DNA of 64,000 nucleotides from Streptococcus mitis (GTDB lineage: Bacteria; Bacillota; Bacilli; Lactobacillales; Streptococcaceae). Within the stretch, counting starts at the first letter, position 1, and each line of letters starts with the position of its first letter. The stretch is from NCBI RefSeq assembly GCF_001281025.1, contig NZ_CP012646.1:62001-126000 (forward strand). The letters are read 5' to 3'. The translations under genes and the position numbers were made by a program. Below the pieces are notes generated by a model. That model saw only the letters and a program-made list of their open reading frames with translations. It ran no database searches and was not told the DNA's origin. Below are positions 47,623-56,552 of the stretch, piece by piece.

Positions 47623-48138
47623 ATGAAATTAACTTATGATGATAAAGTTCAGATCTATGAACTTAGAAAACAAGGATATAGCTTAGAGAAGCTTTCAAAT
47701 AAATTTGGGATAAACAATTCTAATATTAGGTACATGATTAAATTGATTGATCGTTATGGAATAGAGTTCGTCAAAAAAGAAAAAAATCGTTACTATTCTC
47801 CTGAATTAAAACAAGAAATGATTGATAAAGTCCTACATGAAAACTGGTCTCAAGATAGAGTTTCTCTCGAATATGCTCTCCCAAATCGTGGTATGCTTCC
47901 AAATTGGATGGCACAATACAAGAAAAACGGGTATACTATTGTTGAGAAAACAAAAGGGAGACCATCTAAAATGGGACGTAAACCAAAGAAGAAACCCGAA
48001 GAGATGACAGAGTTAGAACGACTTCAAGCAGAAAACGAGTATCTGAGAGCGGAGAATGCTGTCCTAAAAAAGTTGAGAGAACTCCGCTTGAAGGAGGAAA
48101 AAGAGAAAGAAGAAAGACAGAAATTGTTCAAGAATTAA
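47623..48138 (+). CDS. IS150-group transposase OrfA (copy 2)
   Basis: 171 residues, same layout as copy 1: two helix-turn-helix units and a Leu-rich end. It differs from copy 1 mainly between residues 60 and 130 (for example [14 protein letters not shown] in place of [14 protein letters not shown]). The slippery stretch AAAAAAG before TTGAGAGAACTC is kept. Confidence 0.9.
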   Translation: MKLTYDDKVQIYELRKQGYSLEKLSNKFGINNSNIRYMIKLIDRYGIEFVKKEKNRYYSPELKQEMIDKVLHENWSQDRVSLEYALPNRGMLPNWMAQYKKNGYTIVEKTKGRPSKMGRKPKKKPEEMTELERLQAENEYLRAENAVLKKLRELRLKEEKEKEERQKLFKN

Positions 48139-48971
48139 TCACTGATTTTTCGTTAGATATTCTTCTAAAAACCATTAAACTCGCTCGTTCGACCTACTAC
48201 TATCATTTGAAACAGCTAGACAAACCAGATAAGGATCAAAAGCTTAAAGCTGAAATTCAAGCTATTTTTACCGAACAAAAAGGAAATTACGGATATCGTC
48301 GAATCCATTTAGAATTAAGAAATCGTGGTTATGTGGTCAATCATAAAAGAGTTCAACGCTTTATGAAAGTGCTCAATTTACAAGCTAGAATCCGCAAGAA
48401 ACGCAAGTATTCTTCTCATAAAGGAGATGTTGGCAAGAAAGCAGACAACCTTATTCAACGCCAATTTGAAGCAGCTAAACCAATGGAAAAGTGTTATACG
48501 GACGTGACAGAATTTGCCATTCCAGCAAGCGCTCAAAAGCTTTACTTATCACCAGTTTTAGATGGCTTTAATAGCGAAATTATCGCCTATAATCTTTCAA
48601 CTTCACCCAACTTAGAACAAGTAAAAACAATGTTGGAACAAGCATTCACAGAGAAGCGCTACGAGAATACGATTCTCCATAGTGACCAAGGCTGGCAATA
48701 TCAACACGATTCTTATCATCAGTTTCTAGAGGGTAAGGGAATTCAAGCATCCATGTCACGTAAAGGTAACAGCCCAGACAACGGCATGATGGAATCTTTC
48801 TTTGGCATTATGAAATCGGAGATGTTTTATGGTTATGAGAAGTCATTTGAGTCGCTCAACCAATTGGAACAAGCCATTGTAGACTATATTGATTACTACA
48901 ACAATAAACGAATTAAGGTAAAACTAAAAGGACTCAGTCCTGTGCAATACAGAACTAAATCCTTCGGATAA
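48138..48971 (+). CDS. IS150-group transposase OrfB, without its own ATG (copy 2)
   Basis: The DDE domain is intact (CYTDVTEF, TILHSDQGWQY, NGMMESFFGIMKSE). The ATG that begins OrfB in copy 1 is ATC here, so the first internal ATG is at 48207. The frame is open from the orfA slippery site through this point, so the full catalytic domain can still be made as an OrfAB fusion by -1 frameshifting. The given start is the position equivalent to copy 1. Confidence 0.85.
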   Translation: MTDFSLDILLKTIKLARSTYYYHLKQLDKPDKDQKLKAEIQAIFTEQKGNYGYRRIHLELRNRGYVVNHKRVQRFMKVLNLQARIRKKRKYSSHKGDVGKKADNLIQRQFEAAKPMEKCYTDVTEFAIPASAQKLYLSPVLDGFNSEIIAYNLSTSPNLEQVKTMLEQAFTEKRYENTILHSDQGWQYQHDSYHQFLEGKGIQASMSRKGNSPDNGMMESFFGIMKSEMFYGYEKSFESLNQLEQAIVDYIDYYNNKRIKVKLKGLSPVQYRTKSFG

Positions 48972-49002
48972 ATTAATTGTCTAACTTTTTGGGGTCAGTA
49001 CA

Positions 49003-49022
49003 TGTTTCCATCAGGCTTTTTT
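49003..49022 (-). terminator. Right arm of the pflA terminator split by the IS
   Basis: On the minus strand AAAAAGCCTGATG directly follows the pflA stop; its partner CATCGGGCTTTT is now beyond the IS at 47553-47564. As it stands pflA has no complete terminator of its own at this end, although the IS ends may supply one. Confidence 0.7.
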
Positions 49023-49817
49023 TTATCCATGTACACGTTTCATATAGTCTTGGTAACTTTCGGTATCCATGAGTTTCTTAGCGTTCTTGACGCGATCTGC
49101 TGTTGGTGGTTTAACCCCTTCGAGGGAATATGGAATTCCCAATTCACGCCATTTGAACTCACCCATAGTGTGATAAGGTAAAATTTCAAACTTATCCACA
49201 TTTTTGAGGGTCTTGACGAACTTACCAAGTTCAATCAAGTCATCATCTCTATCTGTCAAACCTGGAACTAGCACGTGGCGAATCCAGACAGGTTTTCCAA
49301 TATCTGATAGATACTGGGCACAAGCCAAGATATTTTTATTGGTTTGGCTAGTGACAATCTTGTGCTGTTCTTCGTTGATTTCCTTGATATCCAAGAGAAC
49401 TAAGTCAGTAACAGCCATGAGTTTGTCAAACTTCTCAAGGTAACGTGGTTTATTACGGAAAGGCAGTGCACAGGTATCCAAGGTACAGTGGATTCCGTGT
49501 TCTTTGGCCTTGGTAAAGAGGGCAATCAAGAAATCAATCTGCAAGAGGGCTTCTCCTCCACTGACTGTAATCCCACCCTTATTCCCCCAGAAACCGCGGT
49601 AACGCAAGGCTTCAGTCAAGACATCATCTACCGTCCGTTCACGTGACTTATTGGACTCCATAGCCCAAGTGTCAGGGTTGTGGCAATACTGGCAACGCAT
49701 GTGACAGCCCTGCAAAAAAACAATAAAGCGAATACCAGGCCCATCTACTGACCCAAAGCTTTCTGTCGAATGCACCATTCCTGTCACTTGTCCATAATCA
49801 ATTGTTTCTTCAGACAT
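49023..49817 (-). CDS. pflA: Pyruvate formate-lyase activating enzyme
   Basis: Radical-SAM enzyme that puts the glycyl radical on pyruvate formate-lyase, for mixed-acid fermentation without oxygen. 264 residues; the iron-sulfur motif is CHMRCQYC (Cys-X3-Cys-X2-Cys), followed by GGITVSGGEALLQ. Length is normal. A good cre site and an extended -10 are upstream. Confidence 0.95.
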   Translation of the reverse strand: MSEETIDYGQVTGMVHSTESFGSVDGPGIRFIVFLQGCHMRCQYCHNPDTWAMESNKSRERTVDDVLTEALRYRGFWGNKGGITVSGGEALLQIDFLIALFTKAKEHGIHCTLDTCALPFRNKPRYLEKFDKLMAVTDLVLLDIKEINEEQHKIVTSQTNKNILACAQYLSDIGKPVWIRHVLVPGLTDRDDDLIELGKFVKTLKNVDKFEILPYHTMGEFKWRELGIPYSLEGVKPPTADRVKNAKKLMDTESYQDYMKRVHG

Positions 49818-49831
49818 ATCGTTACCTTCCT

Positions 49832-49845
49832 TGAAAACGTTTTAT
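49832..49845. promoter_or_regulatory. cre-like CcpA site of pflA
   Basis: TGAAAACGTTTTAT matches 12 of 14 positions of TGNAANCGNTNNCA. It lies just after the TGATATAAT extended -10 (49852-49857, minus strand) and before the ATG, where CcpA would block initiation. Control of pfl genes by CcpA is known in streptococci. Confidence 0.55.
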
Positions 49846-49942
49846 AGTTTTATTATATCATGACTTGAAGGAAAAACAAGATTTTTGCCTATTTTTTAGA
49901 AAGCAATCTGTTTTTCAATTTCATTTTCAATTACTTATCATT

Positions 49943-51193
49943 TTATTCTTCAAAATCAAAGCCATACAAGGTTGCAAAGTAGTCCTCAGGGCGCTCTGCA
50001 CGGCGGATTTGACGGGCTTTACCTTCTTCGGTATAAAGGATTTCCGCAGAACGAAGTTTAGCATTGTACTGGTAGCCCATGGAAAAACCATGAGCACCTG
50101 TATCATGAATTACCAGCAAATCACCTATTTCTGTATGAGGCAGTTCGCGATTCACTGCAAATTTATCATTGTTTTCACAGAGTGAACCAACCACATCTAC
50201 CACTTCAGCTGGTCCTTCTGGATGAGTCATATTGGTAATATGGTGGTAGGCTCCGTACATAGCTGGACGCATGAGGTTGACTGCTGATGCATCCACACCC
50301 AGATAAGTACGGTAGGTTTTTTTCTTATGGGTAACTCTTGTGACCAAAGCACCGTGAGGTGCCAACATAAAACGACCCAATTCGGTAAAAATCTTGACCT
50401 GACCAAGACCTGCTGGCGTAAGGACCTCTTCATAAACCTTACGAACCCCCTCACCAATCAAGGCGATATCGTTCGGCTCCTGGTCTGGACGATAGTTGAC
50501 ACCAATACCGCCAGAAAGATTGATAAAGTCTAGCGAAATGCCCAACTTTTCCTTGATTTCAACAGCCAATTCAAAAAGCTGACGAGCCAACTCTGGATAA
50601 TAGAGATGGGTCACCGTATTGGATGCTAGGAAGGAGTGAATCCCAAAGGTCTTGGCTCCTTTTTCCTTCAAGATGGCAAAAGCTTCAAAGAGCTGGTCCT
50701 TGGTCATACCAAACTTGGCTTCTCCAGGATTATCCATAATGTCTGTCCCCAGTTCAAAAACGCCTCCAGGATTGTAACGACATGAGATGATTTCTGGAAT
50801 GCCTGCTGCTCGCTCCAGATGTTCAATATCTTCAAAGGCATCCAAGTTAATGGTCGCACCCAATTCACGCGCATAGGCATATTCCTTATCTGGCGTATTG
50901 TTTGAAGAGAACATGATCTCAGAACCTGGAAAATCCAGTTTATGGCTCATCAAAAGCTCCACATAACTAGAGCAGTCCACACCGCAACCTTCCTCTTGGA
51001 GAATTTTCAAAATAGCTGGAGTTGGAGTAGCCTTTACTGCAAAATATTCCTTAAAGCCCTTGTTCCACGAAAAGGCTTGGTTGACAGCTCTTGCCTTCTC
51101 ACGAATCCCCTTCTCATCATACAAGTGAAAGGGTGTTGGGAACTCAGCAACAATCGCTTCCAAGTCTTCTCTATTGATAAATGGTGTTTTCAT
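49943..51193 (-). CDS. lysA: Diaminopimelate decarboxylase
   Basis: Last step of lysine synthesis, PLP-dependent. 416 residues with the fold-III alanine-racemase-like barrel: PLP Lys in EYFAVKATPTPAIL, HSFLASNT, GGIGVNYRP, FTELGRFMLAPHG and the active-site Cys in GSLCENNDKF. It is alone, between pflA and purR. Confidence 0.93.
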   Translation of the reverse strand: MKTPFINREDLEAIVAEFPTPFHLYDEKGIREKARAVNQAFSWNKGFKEYFAVKATPTPAILKILQEEGCGVDCSSYVELLMSHKLDFPGSEIMFSSNNTPDKEYAYARELGATINLDAFEDIEHLERAAGIPEIISCRYNPGGVFELGTDIMDNPGEAKFGMTKDQLFEAFAILKEKGAKTFGIHSFLASNTVTHLYYPELARQLFELAVEIKEKLGISLDFINLSGGIGVNYRPDQEPNDIALIGEGVRKVYEEVLTPAGLGQVKIFTELGRFMLAPHGALVTRVTHKKKTYRTYLGVDASAVNLMRPAMYGAYHHITNMTHPEGPAEVVDVVGSLCENNDKFAVNRELPHTEIGDLLVIHDTGAHGFSMGYQYNAKLRSAEILYTEEGKARQIRRAERPEDYFATLYGFDFEE

Positions 51194-51220
51194 AAGTTTC
51201 CTTCTATTCTATCTGCAAAG

Positions 51221-51250
51221 AAAGGCTGGGACAATCGTTCCAACCTTTAG
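51221..51250 (-). terminator. Possible terminator of purR
   Basis: AAAGGTTGG, loop, CCCAGCCTTT then CTTTG on the minus strand, after the purR stop; the T run is poor. Confidence 0.5.
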
Positions 51251-51259
51251 TTCTATCTC

Positions 51260-52087
51260 TTATTTATCTTCGTCAAAGATATTGCCAACTTCAACATCGA
51301 TGGCTTGGTTCTTGACATCAATATTGGTTACCTTCAAGAGTGACTTGTAGTCAAACTGCTTTTCACGTTCTTCTTGGGCATTGTCCGCAAAGACCGCTAC
51401 ACCTGCCAATTCTGAATCAAACTCACGCAAGAGACTGATCATCCCGTTGACAGTTCCTCCGCCTTTCAAGAAGTCATCCACAATCAAGACACGGCTGCCT
51501 GCCTTGAGACTACGTTTTGAAAGGAACATTTTCTCAATGCGGTCACCACTTGAACCTGATACATAGTTGACGCTGACAGTTGAACCTTCGGTAATTTTCA
51601 GGTCACGGCGCACAATAACAAAAGGAACATTGAGGACATTGGCAACTGCATTTGCAAGAGGAACACCCTTAGTCGCTACAGTCATAACTGCATCAATTTT
51701 TTGGTCCATAAAGCTCTTGGCAATAATGCGACCAATATTTTTCAAGATAGCTGGTGTGCTAAGCAAATCAGACAGGTAGATATAGCCACCTGGCAAGATA
51801 CGGTCACTTTCTGACAACTTGGCACGCAAGTCCTCAACCATTTCCTTGGCATCATGACTTGAGATTGATGGTGTGAAAATGACACCACCACCAGCACCAG
51901 TTACTGTCTGGATATGACCGATTTCAATTTCCTCAAAGGCGCGTTTGATAATGACAATATCCTCTGAGATGGATGATTTAGCAGATTCATACTTTTCAGC
52001 AAAAGTATTGAGACTAGTTAGTTTATAAGGATTATTAATCAAATAGTTGGAAATGACAACCATCCGATCACTTCTTCTTAATTTCAT
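51260..52087 (-). CDS. purR: Purine operon repressor
   Basis: 275 residues: an N-terminal winged helix (MKLRRSDRMVVISNYLINNPYKLTSL) and a phosphoribosyltransferase-like domain with the PRPP motif VLIVDDFLKGGGT. In Lactococcus and streptococci PurR responds to PRPP. I choose MKLRRSDRM as start; the ATG 18 nt upstream has no binding site. A TGGTATAAT box lies upstream. Confidence 0.94.
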   Translation of the reverse strand: MKLRRSDRMVVISNYLINNPYKLTSLNTFAEKYESAKSSISEDIVIIKRAFEEIEIGHIQTVTGAGGGVIFTPSISSHDAKEMVEDLRAKLSESDRILPGGYIYLSDLLSTPAILKNIGRIIAKSFMDQKIDAVMTVATKGVPLANAVANVLNVPFVIVRRDLKITEGSTVSVNYVSGSSGDRIEKMFLSKRSLKAGSRVLIVDDFLKGGGTVNGMISLLREFDSELAGVAVFADNAQEEREKQFDYKSLLKVTNIDVKNQAIDVEVGNIFDEDK

Positions 52088-52144
52088 TTCTATTTCCCAC
52101 TTCATTTAATTTTGATATTTTATCTATTATACCATATTCACATA

Positions 52145-52185
52145 AAAAAACGAACATTCTTATCCTAAAAATGCTCGTTTTTCTT
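52145..52185 (-). terminator. Terminator of yhaM
   Basis: AAAACGAGCAT, loop, ATGTTCGTTTTTTT on the minus strand, a few bases after the yhaM stop. Confidence 0.85.
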
Positions 52186-52191
52186 AAATTA

Positions 52192-53133
52192 TTAATCTAA
52201 ATCTGGTTTATAGAAGGAACGATTGTCCATAGCGAAGATTTTATTGGTCATCTCTCCCTTATCCACCAAAGCAAGAGCTGTTGACATCATCATCATGCTT
52301 GCATCCAGATTGTCAATCATATGGATAATCTCTGCTTCCATAATGCGTGGACGGACTGGACTTCCATACTCAAGTAAGCCGTGGTGACTGAGTATGACGT
52401 GACGAAGTAGAACGACTTCTTCCTTGGTATCATCGATACCGAGTTCCATCACTGTCTTGGTAATTTCACTATCAATCAGAGCGATATGCCCAAGGAGATT
52501 ACCTCGCACTGTGTACTCGGTCTGGTCTGGTCCCGTCAACTCGATGACCTTAGCCAAGTCATGCAACATAATCCCTGCATAAAGCAGGCTCTTATTGAGC
52601 TGAGGATAGACTTCGCTAATAGCATCTGCCAAACGCACCATGGTTGCAGTGTGGAAAGCCAAACCCGTTTCAAAGGCATGGTGGTTGGTCTTGGCAGCTG
52701 GATAAGAGTAGAATTCCTTATCATACTTGGTGTAGAGATTTCGGACAATTCGTTGCCAGACAGGATTTTCAATTTTGAAAATCATTTGCGACATGTAGTC
52801 ACGGATTTCCTTGACATCAACTGGCGACTTGACCTTGAAATCAGCTGGATCATTGGGTTCACCAGGCTGAGGCAGGCGAAGAGTAATTTGGTTGACCTGA
52901 GGGGTGTTGTTATAAACTTCTCGGCGTCCTTTCATGTGGACAACCTTACCTGCGGTAAAGACCTCAACGTTATGAGGTTGGGCATCCCAGAGTTTCCCTT
53001 CAATCTCGCCACTATCATCTTGGAAGGTAAAGGCTAGGTAGTTTTTCCCAGCTCGAGTTTGCCTCAGGTCAGCTGACTTGATTAGGTAAAAGCCTTCAAA
53101 CAGCTCATCTTTTTTCATGTGACTAATCTTCAT
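52192..53133 (-). CDS. yhaM: 3'-5' exoribonuclease YhaM
   Basis: 313 residues: an OB-fold nucleic-acid-binding domain (about 10-95) and an HD domain with AKTNHHAFETGLAFHTATMVRLAD and LLYAGIMLHDLAKVIEL for metal binding. Also called cmp-binding factor 1. I start at MKISHMKKDELF, preceded by GAGGAAGA and giving the family length. It overlaps rmuC by 11 nt. Confidence 0.93.
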   Translation of the reverse strand: MKISHMKKDELFEGFYLIKSADLRQTRAGKNYLAFTFQDDSGEIEGKLWDAQPHNVEVFTAGKVVHMKGRREVYNNTPQVNQITLRLPQPGEPNDPADFKVKSPVDVKEIRDYMSQMIFKIENPVWQRIVRNLYTKYDKEFYSYPAAKTNHHAFETGLAFHTATMVRLADAISEVYPQLNKSLLYAGIMLHDLAKVIELTGPDQTEYTVRGNLLGHIALIDSEITKTVMELGIDDTKEEVVLLRHVILSHHGLLEYGSPVRPRIMEAEIIHMIDNLDASMMMMSTALALVDKGEMTNKIFAMDNRSFYKPDLD

Positions 53134-54379
53134 ATTCTTCCTCATTTTCTTGGAAATGGAGTAGATCAAGCGCAGGCTCACCTTCTGACAACTCAATGTG
53201 ACGGAGCGTCCGCTCGATAGCTGTAGTGCGACGGTTTAATAATTCATCAATATTGCCAGAGGCATGTTGGAGGTGTTTTTGTGCCTTAACCAGAATGCCA
53301 CCGAACTTGCCAAACTCGGTCTTGACACTGGCAAGAGTCTTGCTGATATGGTCGGCACTCTTTTGGATATTGAGAGTCTTGAAGCCAACTGATAGGGAAT
53401 TGAGGAGGGCTGATAGGGTACTTGGCCCTGCGACAATAATCTGCTCCTCCCGCCTCAAATCATCAAAGAAGACCGGATTGCGGACGATTTCTGAGTAGAG
53501 ACCTTCTGTCGGAACAAACAAGATTCCAAAATTGGTCGTCCGAGGCGGTGCTATGTACTTGATCTTGATATCCTTAGCAAAGCGCTTGACGCTGGCTAAA
53601 AGCGATTTACGACAGCGTTCAATCTCGTCCCTATCACCTGCTTCATAGGCTTCTTCTAGGCGGTAATAATCTGCTAGTGGAAACTTGGAGTCAATTGGTA
53701 GGTAGACATATTCCTGGTCACCCTGTCCAGGCAACTTGATGGCATACTCCACTCGTTCACTAGAGTTTTCAACCGTTGCGTATTCTCGTTCATACTGGGC
53801 AGGGGTCATGATGTCTTCGATGATTTGCCCCAGTTGCAATTCTCCAAGAATCCCTCGCGTCTTGGTTCCAGAGAGAACCTTGTTAAGAGCTCCGACATCA
53901 CGGGCAACTGTCTGCATTTCTCCAAGGCCACGATTGACAGACTCCAATTGCTTGGAAACTGTCTCAAAGGAGGCCTGCAAGCGTGTCTGCAAGGTCTTTT
54001 CTAGTTTTTCTTCGACCGTTTGGCGCATTTGTTCCAGGCGTTGCTCATTTGATTCCTGCAAGGCTTGGAGGCGTTGGTCAGTTTTGTCTCTAGTTTGGAG
54101 GAGATTATCTGTCATTTCTTGACGAACCTGAGTCAGGCCCTGGTGCAATTCAATCCGCACTTCTTGCAAACGGTCGCTGACAGCCACTTCCAAATCTTTT
54201 TGATCTAACTGACTGGCTTGTCTGGCTTGCTCAAAGCGATAATCTAACTGGTCTGACAAATGATCTGCCTGATCCTCCAAGCTCTTGCTGAGATGTTTTT
54301 CCTGCTTATCCTGTCTCTGCCAAATCAGAAAGAGTCCAGCTAGGTTGGCAAGCAATAATAGAACAAGTAAACTTTCCAT
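53123..54379 (-). CDS. rmuC: RmuC-family DNA recombination protein
   Basis: 418 residues: one N-terminal membrane segment (LLVLLLLANLAGLFLIW), a long coiled coil (about 25-150) and a nuclease-like RmuC domain (about 170-380, with VYLPIDSKFPLADYYRL and NFGILFVPTEGLY). Its role in limiting inversions is known only from E. coli. I start at MESLL because AGGAGGTAGG precedes it. Confidence 0.92.
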   Translation of the reverse strand: MESLLVLLLLANLAGLFLIWQRQDKQEKHLSKSLEDQADHLSDQLDYRFEQARQASQLDQKDLEVAVSDRLQEVRIELHQGLTQVRQEMTDNLLQTRDKTDQRLQALQESNEQRLEQMRQTVEEKLEKTLQTRLQASFETVSKQLESVNRGLGEMQTVARDVGALNKVLSGTKTRGILGELQLGQIIEDIMTPAQYEREYATVENSSERVEYAIKLPGQGDQEYVYLPIDSKFPLADYYRLEEAYEAGDRDEIERCRKSLLASVKRFAKDIKIKYIAPPRTTNFGILFVPTEGLYSEIVRNPVFFDDLRREEQIIVAGPSTLSALLNSLSVGFKTLNIQKSADHISKTLASVKTEFGKFGGILVKAQKHLQHASGNIDELLNRRTTAIERTLRHIELSEGEPALDLLHFQENEEEYED

Positions 54380-54380
54380 C

Positions 54381-55043
54381 CTACCTCCTGTCCTTGCTAT
54401 GCAGCACGACCACATAGCCATCTGGGCAAGTCACCGAAACTTCCCTATCTATATATTCGTTAGAAGCGTACACTTTTTTAAAGAAAAAATTTTCCTCTGT
54501 CAACTCATACTTGGCTCCAAGAATGGTCAGCTGGCTATCCCGAACTGGCATAAAGGCTAAATAATCGTAGTCTGAACGAGGCTGTAGCTGACTGGTCCCT
54601 TCTGGACAATAGGCAATCAAATTTTGCCCGTCTTCAATCGCTATCTGGCGCATATAGGGGGCCAACTTAGGATTGCTAGGTAGAAAGACGTTGGCCAGCA
54701 TGTGATCAATACGGCCACCCAAAGCACCGAAAATAGTGACCTGAGCCTGAGGATTTTTCTCAAAAATAGTCAAGAGAGCCAATTCCAAATCTGTATCATC
54801 TTTTTCTGGTCGGGCTTGGACAAAATACTGGGCACGTTTTTGAATCACCTGTCGCTCTTCTGCAGTGACAGAATCAAAATCTCCGACTGCTAGAGCAAGA
54901 GGCAAATCTTCTTCCAAGACCCAGAGCGAGCCTCGATCCACACCAACAAAGCAATCAAAGTCTGTCCGGTAGTGACCACGGTCTCCGCCAGCAAAAACGC
55001 CAACCCTAGTCCAGTTATTTTCTGAGAGTTTGTACTCGCTCAT
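54381..55043 (-). CDS. Thiamine pyrophosphokinase
   Basis: Makes thiamine diphosphate from thiamine and ATP. 220 residues: VFAGGDRGHYRTDFDCFVGVDRGSLWVLE, AVGDFDSV, EKDDTDLELAL and GGRIDHMLANV are family motifs. I start at MSEYKLSENN, with GGGAGATG 6 nt upstream; this overlaps rpe by 29 nt. Confidence 0.92.
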   Translation of the reverse strand: MSEYKLSENNWTRVGVFAGGDRGHYRTDFDCFVGVDRGSLWVLEEDLPLALAVGDFDSVTAEERQVIQKRAQYFVQARPEKDDTDLELALLTIFEKNPQAQVTIFGALGGRIDHMLANVFLPSNPKLAPYMRQIAIEDGQNLIAYCPEGTSQLQPRSDYDYLAFMPVRDSQLTILGAKYELTEENFFFKKVYASNEYIDREVSVTCPDGYVVVLHSKDRR

Positions 55044-55662
55044 TGACATCTCCCTTAAAGACATAGGAACCTGCTACAAAAACGGTCGCACCAGCTTCTT
55101 TGGCTAGAGCAATAGTTTGGTCATCAATCCCGCCATCCACTTCGATTTCAAAGTTCAAGCCTTTTTCATCACGAAGAGCAACCAACTCACGGACCTTATC
55201 CATGGTCTCTGGTAGAAAGGCTTGCCCACCAAAGCCTGGGTTAACTGTCATGACTAAAACTTGGTCAACTAGATGAAGGACGTGCTTGATAGCTTCAACA
55301 GGCGTACCAGGATTGATGACAACTGATGGCTTGACACCGAGTGAACGAATTTTTTGGAGGGCACCATGAATATGGGGTGTTGCTTCCACATGGATGCTGA
55401 TGATATCCGCTCCCGCACGCGCAAAGTCTTCTAAATGATGCTCAGGATTAGCTACCATCAAGTGGCAGTCAAAGACCATCTTGCTATGAGGGCGAAGAGC
55501 TTCGACCACACCTGCACCAAAACTGATTTGTGGCACAAAGTGCCCATCCATGATATCGATATGGGCATATTCTGCCCCAGTTGCTTCTAGGCGTTTGATT
55601 TCACGTTCAAAGTTGGCATAATCTGCTGCCAGAATTGACGGAGCAATCTTGTATTGAGACAT
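55015..55662 (-). CDS. rpe: Ribulose-phosphate 3-epimerase
   Basis: Pentose-phosphate enzyme, 215 residues, TIM barrel with the metal ligands in HIDIMDGHFVP, FDCHLMV and EVDGGID and the VNPGFGGQAFLPE loop. I start at MSQYKIAPSIL, directly after AAGGAGAAACCT; an upstream extension of the frame is shadow of rsgA. Confidence 0.96.
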   Translation of the reverse strand: MSQYKIAPSILAADYANFEREIKRLEATGAEYAHIDIMDGHFVPQISFGAGVVEALRPHSKMVFDCHLMVANPEHHLEDFARAGADIISIHVEATPHIHGALQKIRSLGVKPSVVINPGTPVEAIKHVLHLVDQVLVMTVNPGFGGQAFLPETMDKVRELVALRDEKGLNFEIEVDGGIDDQTIALAKEAGATVFVAGSYVFKGDVNERVQTLRK

Positions 55663-55672
55663 AGGTTTCTCC

Positions 55673-56551
55673 TTATTTTGGAATTTTTTTGCTGACTTTT
55701 TTGTAGGTTTCTCTGCGATTTTCAATCTCACTGAGGAATTGCAGGTAATTGTCAAAACGGAAGGACGCAATGGTGCCCTCTTCCACTGCTGGCTTGACAG
55801 CACAAGACGGCTCATGGGTATGGGTACAAGTGCGGAATTTGCAGTCTCGACTGACACTAGCAATCTCTGGAAAGGCCTGATTAAGGTCTTCTGCTGTTGA
55901 TACTTCATAGTCCAAGGATGAAAAACCTGGTGTGTCTGCGATTTTACCCCCATTGAGGTTGTAAAAACTAACAGCTCGAGTGGTATGGCGCCCGCGACCC
56001 AGACTGTCTGAGATTTCTCCCGTTTCAAGATTAAGGTCCGGTGCGATTTTATTGAGAAGAGTTGATTTTCCAACGCCCGTCTGCCCCATAAAAACCGTCA
56101 CTTTGCCTGTTAACAAAGGCAAGAGTTCCTCTTTACTGGTCACAAAGTCATAGCCGATGTCACTATAAGTCTGTTCATGAAAATCCAGTTGCCCTCTATC
56201 TTCCAACAAATCCATTTTAGAAATATAGACGATGGGATGGATGTCCTTGTGCTCCAAAAGAACCAAGAAACGATCCAGCAAATTGCTGTTAAAATCAGGC
56301 TCTTTAACGGACATGATTACTACAGCTTGGTCAATATTGACAATGGGAGGACGGACTAGGCTGTTTTTGCGTTCATGAATCTTGAGAATATAACCTTCTG
56401 AATTTTCCTCGGCAGAGAAATCTACCCAGTCCCCAACGTAAGGGGTATGACCTTTTTTACGGAAATTTCCACGCGCCCGTGTTTGATAAACCTTTCCCTC
56501 ACTCTCTACATAGTAGAAGCCTGCCAAGGCTTTAATGATTTGTCCCTGCAT
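55673..56551 (-). CDS. rsgA: Ribosome small-subunit-dependent GTPase A
   Basis: 292-residue assembly GTPase for the 30S subunit. OB fold, then the circularly permuted G motifs: G4 YISKMD, G1 [13 protein letters not shown]3 DTPGF, and a C-terminal zinc-binding motif [14 protein letters not shown]. It lies 1 nt after rsmA. Confidence 0.96.
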   Translation of the reverse strand: MQGQIIKALAGFYYVESEGKVYQTRARGNFRKKGHTPYVGDWVDFSAEENSEGYILKIHERKNSLVRPPIVNIDQAVVIMSVKEPDFNSNLLDRFLVLLEHKDIHPIVYISKMDLLEDRGQLDFHEQTYSDIGYDFVTSKEELLPLLTGKVTVFMGQTGVGKSTLLNKIAPDLNLETGEISDSLGRGRHTTRAVSFYNLNGGKIADTPGFSSLDYEVSTAEDLNQAFPEIASVSRDCKFRTCTHTHEPSCAVKPAVEEGTIASFRFDNYLQFLSEIENRRETYKKVSKKIPK

Positions 56552-56552
56552 C

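Larger units (their letters stand above)
47567..49002 (+). mobile_element. IS3-family (IS150-group, IS861-like) insertion sequence, copy 2
   Basis: 1436 bp, the same length as copy 1. Ends TGAACTGCCCCCCAAAAGTT and, on the other strand, TGTACTGACCCCAAAAAGTT; target duplication TGT (47564-47566 and 49003-49005). Left-end hairpin as in copy 1. Large parts are identical to copy 1, but the middle of orfA and parts of orfB differ at many positions, so the copies are not a fresh duplication. It too interrupts a terminator: AAAAGCCCGATG on the left pairs with CATCAGGCTTTT on the right. Confidence 0.95.

Noticed and set aside
55663..56073. Long N-terminal extension of ribulose-phosphate epimerase
   Set aside because: The extension is the rsgA gene read in another frame; a good ribosome binding site precedes the inner ATG at 55662.
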